Part shown: positions 5,724 to 8,697 of the stretch, piece after piece
Numbering within the stretch: the first letter of the stretch is position 1
Layout: each line of letters begins with the position of its first letter
NCBI GenBank assembly: GCA_025456495.1
Contig: JALOKO010000290.1
Location: 1 to 8,697 of the forward strand
Origin: Bryobacterales bacterium
GTDB taxonomy: Bacteria > Acidobacteriota > Terriglobia > Bryobacterales > Bryobacteraceae
Length of the DNA: 8,697 nucleotides
Reading direction: 5' to 3'
The notes under the pieces: model-generated
Told to the model about the DNA's origin: nothing
What the model saw: the letters and a program-made list of their open reading frames with translations, nothing else
Database searches by the model: none
Program-made: the position numbers and the translations under genes

Positions 5724-6149
5724 ATGGACGCCGACATCATCCGCGAGTCGCTGGAATCCAGCGGCCTGCGATGTACCCCGCAGCGCTATGCGGTGATGGC
5801 GTTCCTGATGGAGCGGAACTCGCACCCGACGGCGGCTGAGATTTTCGACGCCGTCAACCGGGTGGACCCGCGCTGTTCCCGGGCCACCACCTACAACAAC
5901 CTGCGCGACCTTGTGCAAGCCGGTTTGGTGCGCGAGGTTGCCGTGGAAGGGCGTGGCGCGCGCTTTGAGGCCATCCAGACACGACATCACCACTTCATCT
6001 GCGATCAATGCGGCGCGGTGGAGGATCTGGATTGGTACGACGTTCCTAAACCCGCCGGGGCCGCCCTCGGCAAACGTGTATTCCGCGATTGTGAATTGAT
6101 TTTCCGCGGGCTTTGCCAGCAATGCGCAAAGCGCAAGCCCAAGTCGTGA
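5724..6149 (+). CDS. perR: Fur-family peroxide-responsive regulator (PerR-type)
   Basis: This encodes 141 residues. A winged-helix DNA-binding domain (1-80, recognition region SRATTYNNLRDLVQAGLV at 53-70) is followed by a dimerisation domain with two CxxC pairs, C93/C96 and C131/C134, which form the structural zinc site. Aligned with Bacillus subtilis PerR, the regulatory metal ligands map to His34, Glu82, His88, His90 and Asp101. Four of the five are conserved. The position of Asp85 is Glu82 here, while Asp101 (Bacillus Asp104) agrees with PerR rather than Fur. PerR uses bound Fe(II) to sense H2O2 by oxidising a histidine and then releases DNA. The adjacent katG supports the PerR rather than Fur call. 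The start at 5724 sits directly behind an AT-rich palindromic operator and lacks a Shine-Dalgarno. The gene looks intact. Confidence 0.85.
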   Translation: MDADIIRESLESSGLRCTPQRYAVMAFLMERNSHPTAAEIFDAVNRVDPRCSRATTYNNLRDLVQAGLVREVAVEGRGARFEAIQTRHHHFICDQCGAVEDLDWYDVPKPAGAALGKRVFRDCELIFRGLCQQCAKRKPKS

Positions 6150-6209
6150 GGTGGTCCCACTCACCCGGACGCTTGCCCCCGCGGCGTTGTTTTGGAAGCA
6201 TGTTGCCTG

Positions 6210-6223
6210 AGCGTTATCACGCT
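6210..6223. repeat. Inverted repeat between perR and katG
   Basis: AGCGT-TATC-ACGCT is a perfect 5-bp stem with a 4-nt loop, about 60 nt after perR and 80 nt before katG. It could be a weak perR terminator or a protein-binding site. It does not resemble the PerR-box-like sequence in front of perR, and I see no such box elsewhere in this gap. Confidence 0.35.
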
Positions 6224-6305
6224 TGCGCCGCCTGCCTTCCCCGAAAACCCAGCGGCGTTTCATCACTGCTACCGCTTTCTTACAGTTTTGAAGGACGATC
6301 ACCCC

Positions 6306-8400
<2,095 letters not shown>

Positions 8401-8450
8401 CCAACGTACGTTGGAAATGGCGCGGACGGCTTGCAAGGGCCGTCCGCGCC
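8401..8450. terminator. Bidirectional terminator with an adjoining palindrome
   Basis: Directly after the katG stop lies CCAACGTACGTTGG (8401-8414), a perfect 14-bp palindrome. It is followed by a perfect 12-bp GC-rich stem (8419-8430 with 8439-8450) around the 8-nt loop TTGCAAGG. No long T run follows on the plus strand. The last base of the stem is also the last base of the stop codon of the convergent gene, so one hairpin probably serves both transcripts. Confidence 0.75.
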
Positions 8451-8697
8451 TACATCCCGCCTATCGCTTCGGCATCCACCAGGAAAGCCGCCGAGGCGCC
8501 CACCCAGTCCAACCCTTTGTTGTGGTCCACGCCCATCATGCGCCCGCGTCCCGTGCGCAGGATGAGATTCACCGGCTGCAGCCCGTCCGCTTCCCACAAG
8601 TACATGACGCGGATCTCCACCTGCGTCGAGCCGTGCGGCGTATCCACCGACGGCTGGAAGCGCATGCGTCGCTGGAGGATGTAATTGTGACGATGCT
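8450..8697 (-). CDS. 3' end of a convergent gene, function unknown
   Basis: The minus frame is open from the window edge to a TAG at 8450-8452, about 81 residues. It reads HRHNYILQRRMRF, VDTPHGSTQVEIRVMYLWE, GLQPVNLILRTGRGRMMG and GLDWVGASAAFLVDAEAIGGM. The part seen is compact and balanced in composition and looks like the end of a real soluble protein, with beta-strand-like RVMYLW and NLILRTGRGRM segments. I do not recognise the family. The gene starts outside the window; the Met at 8665 is probably internal because the frame continues upstream. It converges on katG and shares its terminator. Confidence 0.6.
   Translation of the reverse strand, partial: HRHNYILQRRMRFQPSVDTPHGSTQVEIRVMYLWEADGLQPVNLILRTGRGRMMGVDHNKGLDWVGASAAFLVDAEAIGGM

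Overview
The window is GC-rich bacterial DNA. Its gene style fits a soil or environmental bacterium, and Acidobacteriota is my best guess. That guess is inference only: it rests on YD-repeat fragments, a bifunctional catalase-peroxidase next to a PerR-type regulator, TacA/TacT-like toxin-antitoxin genes, and three genes whose likely -10 box lies only 6-9 nt before the start codon, as in leaderless transcription. No rRNA, tRNA or CRISPR array was seen.

Layout. (1) Positions 1-4186 form a mosaic of broken genes and mobile-element debris. It holds a fragment of an RHS/YD-repeat protein (160-1089, minus), a perfect 22-bp tandem duplication at its broken upstream end, and the first copy of a 147-bp dispersed repeat. 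These are followed by the C-terminal remnant of an N6-adenine DNA methyltransferase and a small minus-strand ORF resembling the C-terminal half of EACC1 effector-associated proteins. Next comes an apparently intact DUF1778/GNAT toxin-antitoxin pair with its own promoter and palindromic operator. Behind it lie the C-terminal relic of an IS3-family transposase, the N-terminal relic of an IS21-family IstA, and the second copy of the 147-bp repeat. The two repeat copies are in the same orientation, about 93% identical, and bracket the methylase relic, the EACC1-like ORF and the toxin-antitoxin pair.

(2) Positions 4187-8697 look like ordinary chromosome: a polytopic membrane protein of the GT39-like type, a PerR/Fur regulator behind an AT-rich palindrome, katG, a strong terminator, and the 3' end of a convergent gene of unknown function that runs off the window.

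How the genes relate. perR and katG form the classic peroxide-response pair. However, katG as read here carries a deletion inferred at 116 nt. It removes the distal-pocket Trp and His and shifts the frame, so the gene is broken or the assembly is collapsed at that point. In the left half, the toxin-antitoxin pair is the only module that looks functional. It sits among remnants of restriction-modification, RHS and conflict-system type genes, as in a decayed defence or accessory island. No complete new system is evident. The points most worth checking are the 147-bp repeat with short terminal inverted repeats, the toxin-antitoxin operator, the EACC1-like ORF and the katG lesion.
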